DNA of 64,000 nucleotides from Dipteris shenzhenensis (taxonomy: Eukaryota > Polypodiophyta > Polypodiopsida > Gleicheniales), in NCBI GenBank assembly GCA_047967505.1, contig CM106538.1; one strand, given 5' to 3'. Below, piece after piece: positions 62,901 to 64,000 of this stretch. Position 1 is the stretch's first letter, and each line of letters begins with the position of its first letter. Below the pieces are notes generated by a model. It was not told the DNA's origin. It saw nothing but the letters and a program-made list of their open reading frames with translations, and ran no database searches. A program made the translations under genes and the position numbers.

Positions 62901-64000
62901 GATTAGCATCTCTAGAATCTACATCTCCCGTAGTCTCTTGATCATGCGGGAACGTGGAAGTGTGTGAAAGGTCTTTCGAGGTTGTAGAAGGATGACTATC
63001 TCCCAAGCCACCCAAGCTTTGGTATCTTGTCTATGATCCAAACTATCCAAAAAAGAAAACCAATCATTGAGGTATCCCTTGTGGGAACACTAGCAACAAG
63101 CAATTTGTTAGTCTTAGATTCTTGACTCATATAGATCCTCGTTATATTTCATTCCTTCTTGTAAAATAATCCAACAACAATAACAAAACATTTAACTACT
63201 GCAAGTCCCTTCAAACTAGACTACAAATATGTCTAGAGGTAAAATTCTAAATTTCCAATTACATTCGATCCCTATGGTATTGGACAAGAAAATTGAGTAA
63301 GAAATCATGGTTGTAAACCATAAAATGAAAAGTTATATGTCGACTTAAAGACCAAGCTTGGCAAACAGAATTTACCTTGATGATAGGATGATGTGGCTCT
63401 CTTACCTGTGAAGCAAAGACCACACAAAACAACACCATGTTATGCAATAAACAAGAGGAATTCTTCCAAGCACTACATTCAAAATTGAAGAGAACGAGAA
63501 TGACATTGTTGCCTTCCCCACGATTGGAAACAAGTAAAACACAAAACATGCCTCAAAAAAGAAGTGCAACCTTCAAACACAAATCCAAGTTTCTTACAAT
63601 AAGTATTTAGAAGTACCTTGTATCACGCATATTTTATGTTTTAATATCTATATTATATATATAGTACTTTGTATATATTTGACCTACCATAATTGCTAAA
63701 ATTTGCTAAGATTGCTTAAGCCTCAAAAAAAAAAAGCAATTATGAAGGACATTACAATGCAATGTTCACCTAGACTACTCTATCCTACAATAAGCCTTTA
63801 CAATTTCTTACTTCTACATTATGAGGTCAGTTACCTCAGCTAGCTGAGATATCAGATATGATATAGATGTGATATGATATGTCATATCAGGATTTCTCAC
63901 TTCTACATTACGAGGTCAATGTCACGGGCATTCACACACCCGTGGCCATGCTAGCTAGTGCTAGTGCAAGCAGCCAGGTCAACGGCAACGCAAGCGTTCA
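62901..64000. other. No gene recognised
   Basis: AT-rich non-coding sequence. A short duplication CTTCTACATTAYGAGGTCA lies at about 63810 and 63900, with ATATGATAT-type words between. CACGGGCATTCACACACCCGTGG (two parts, 63923-63945) is a hairpin with CACGGG paired to CCCGTG. Nothing identifies an element. Confidence 0.35.

Noticed and set aside
1-64000. tRNA, rRNA or organellar DNA insertions
   Set aside because: Looked for tRNA-like and rRNA-like sequence by eye and saw none; the only tRNA-related signals are primer-binding sites. A covariance-model scan would be needed to exclude small RNAs.

Overview
The window looks like a repeat-dense nuclear segment from a land plant with a large genome. 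Fern, lycophyte or gymnosperm-like is an inference, because no species marker is present. Almost all recognisable coding sequence belongs to transposable elements: Ty3/gypsy, at least five Ty1/copia elements using an initiator-Met tRNA primer site, two LINE lineages, Helitron/Helentron-type rolling-circle elements, a Penelope-like element and a MITE. The one host gene recognised with some confidence is the start of a plastid thioredoxin z (CITRX)-like gene at 17976-18404 (-). That gene is the main reason for calling this a photosynthetic plant.

Layout. 1-4215: 3' part of a decayed Ty3/gypsy chromovirus (+) with chromodomain, polypurine tract and LTR. 4217-11740: an L1-type LINE (-) split by a complete copia element (4487-10747, -) with both LTRs, primer site, polypurine tract, a 5-bp target duplication and an intact 1371-codon gag-pol. 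11741-14819: deleted copia relic (+) with a large fold-back in the integrase. 14840-15762: copia fragment (-). 16200-16870: LINE endonuclease fragment (+). 17976-18404: TRX z-like exons 1-2 (-). 19237-21312: TATA box and exon-like pieces of an unrecognised, Ser/Pro/Lys-rich gene (+).

21621-27740 (+): an RPA1-like gene with introns, followed by the Rep, helicase and endonuclease parts of a Helentron-type element, all decayed. A second, internally deleted relic lies in the opposite orientation at 28290-29480. 30273-32600 and 33880-37977: two decayed copia elements (+), separated by a striking simple-repeat/inverted-repeat block (32640-33475). 40235-44615: two copies of a non-L1 LINE (LINE-A) placed 5'-to-5'. 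45670-46030: L1-type RT fragment. 47538-48876: a possible terminal exon (-) and a coiled-coil ORF (+). 49741-54995: copia element (+) with a very long structured leader and no RT. 55003-55720: Penelope-like RT fragment (-). 56168-59280: best-preserved LINE-A (-). 60870-61090: MITE with an 11-bp target duplication. 61228-62900: another LINE-A (-).

The elements are nested and mutually truncated. Only the copia element at 4.5-10.7 kb looks recently functional. All calls come from reading motifs by eye; no database search was run.
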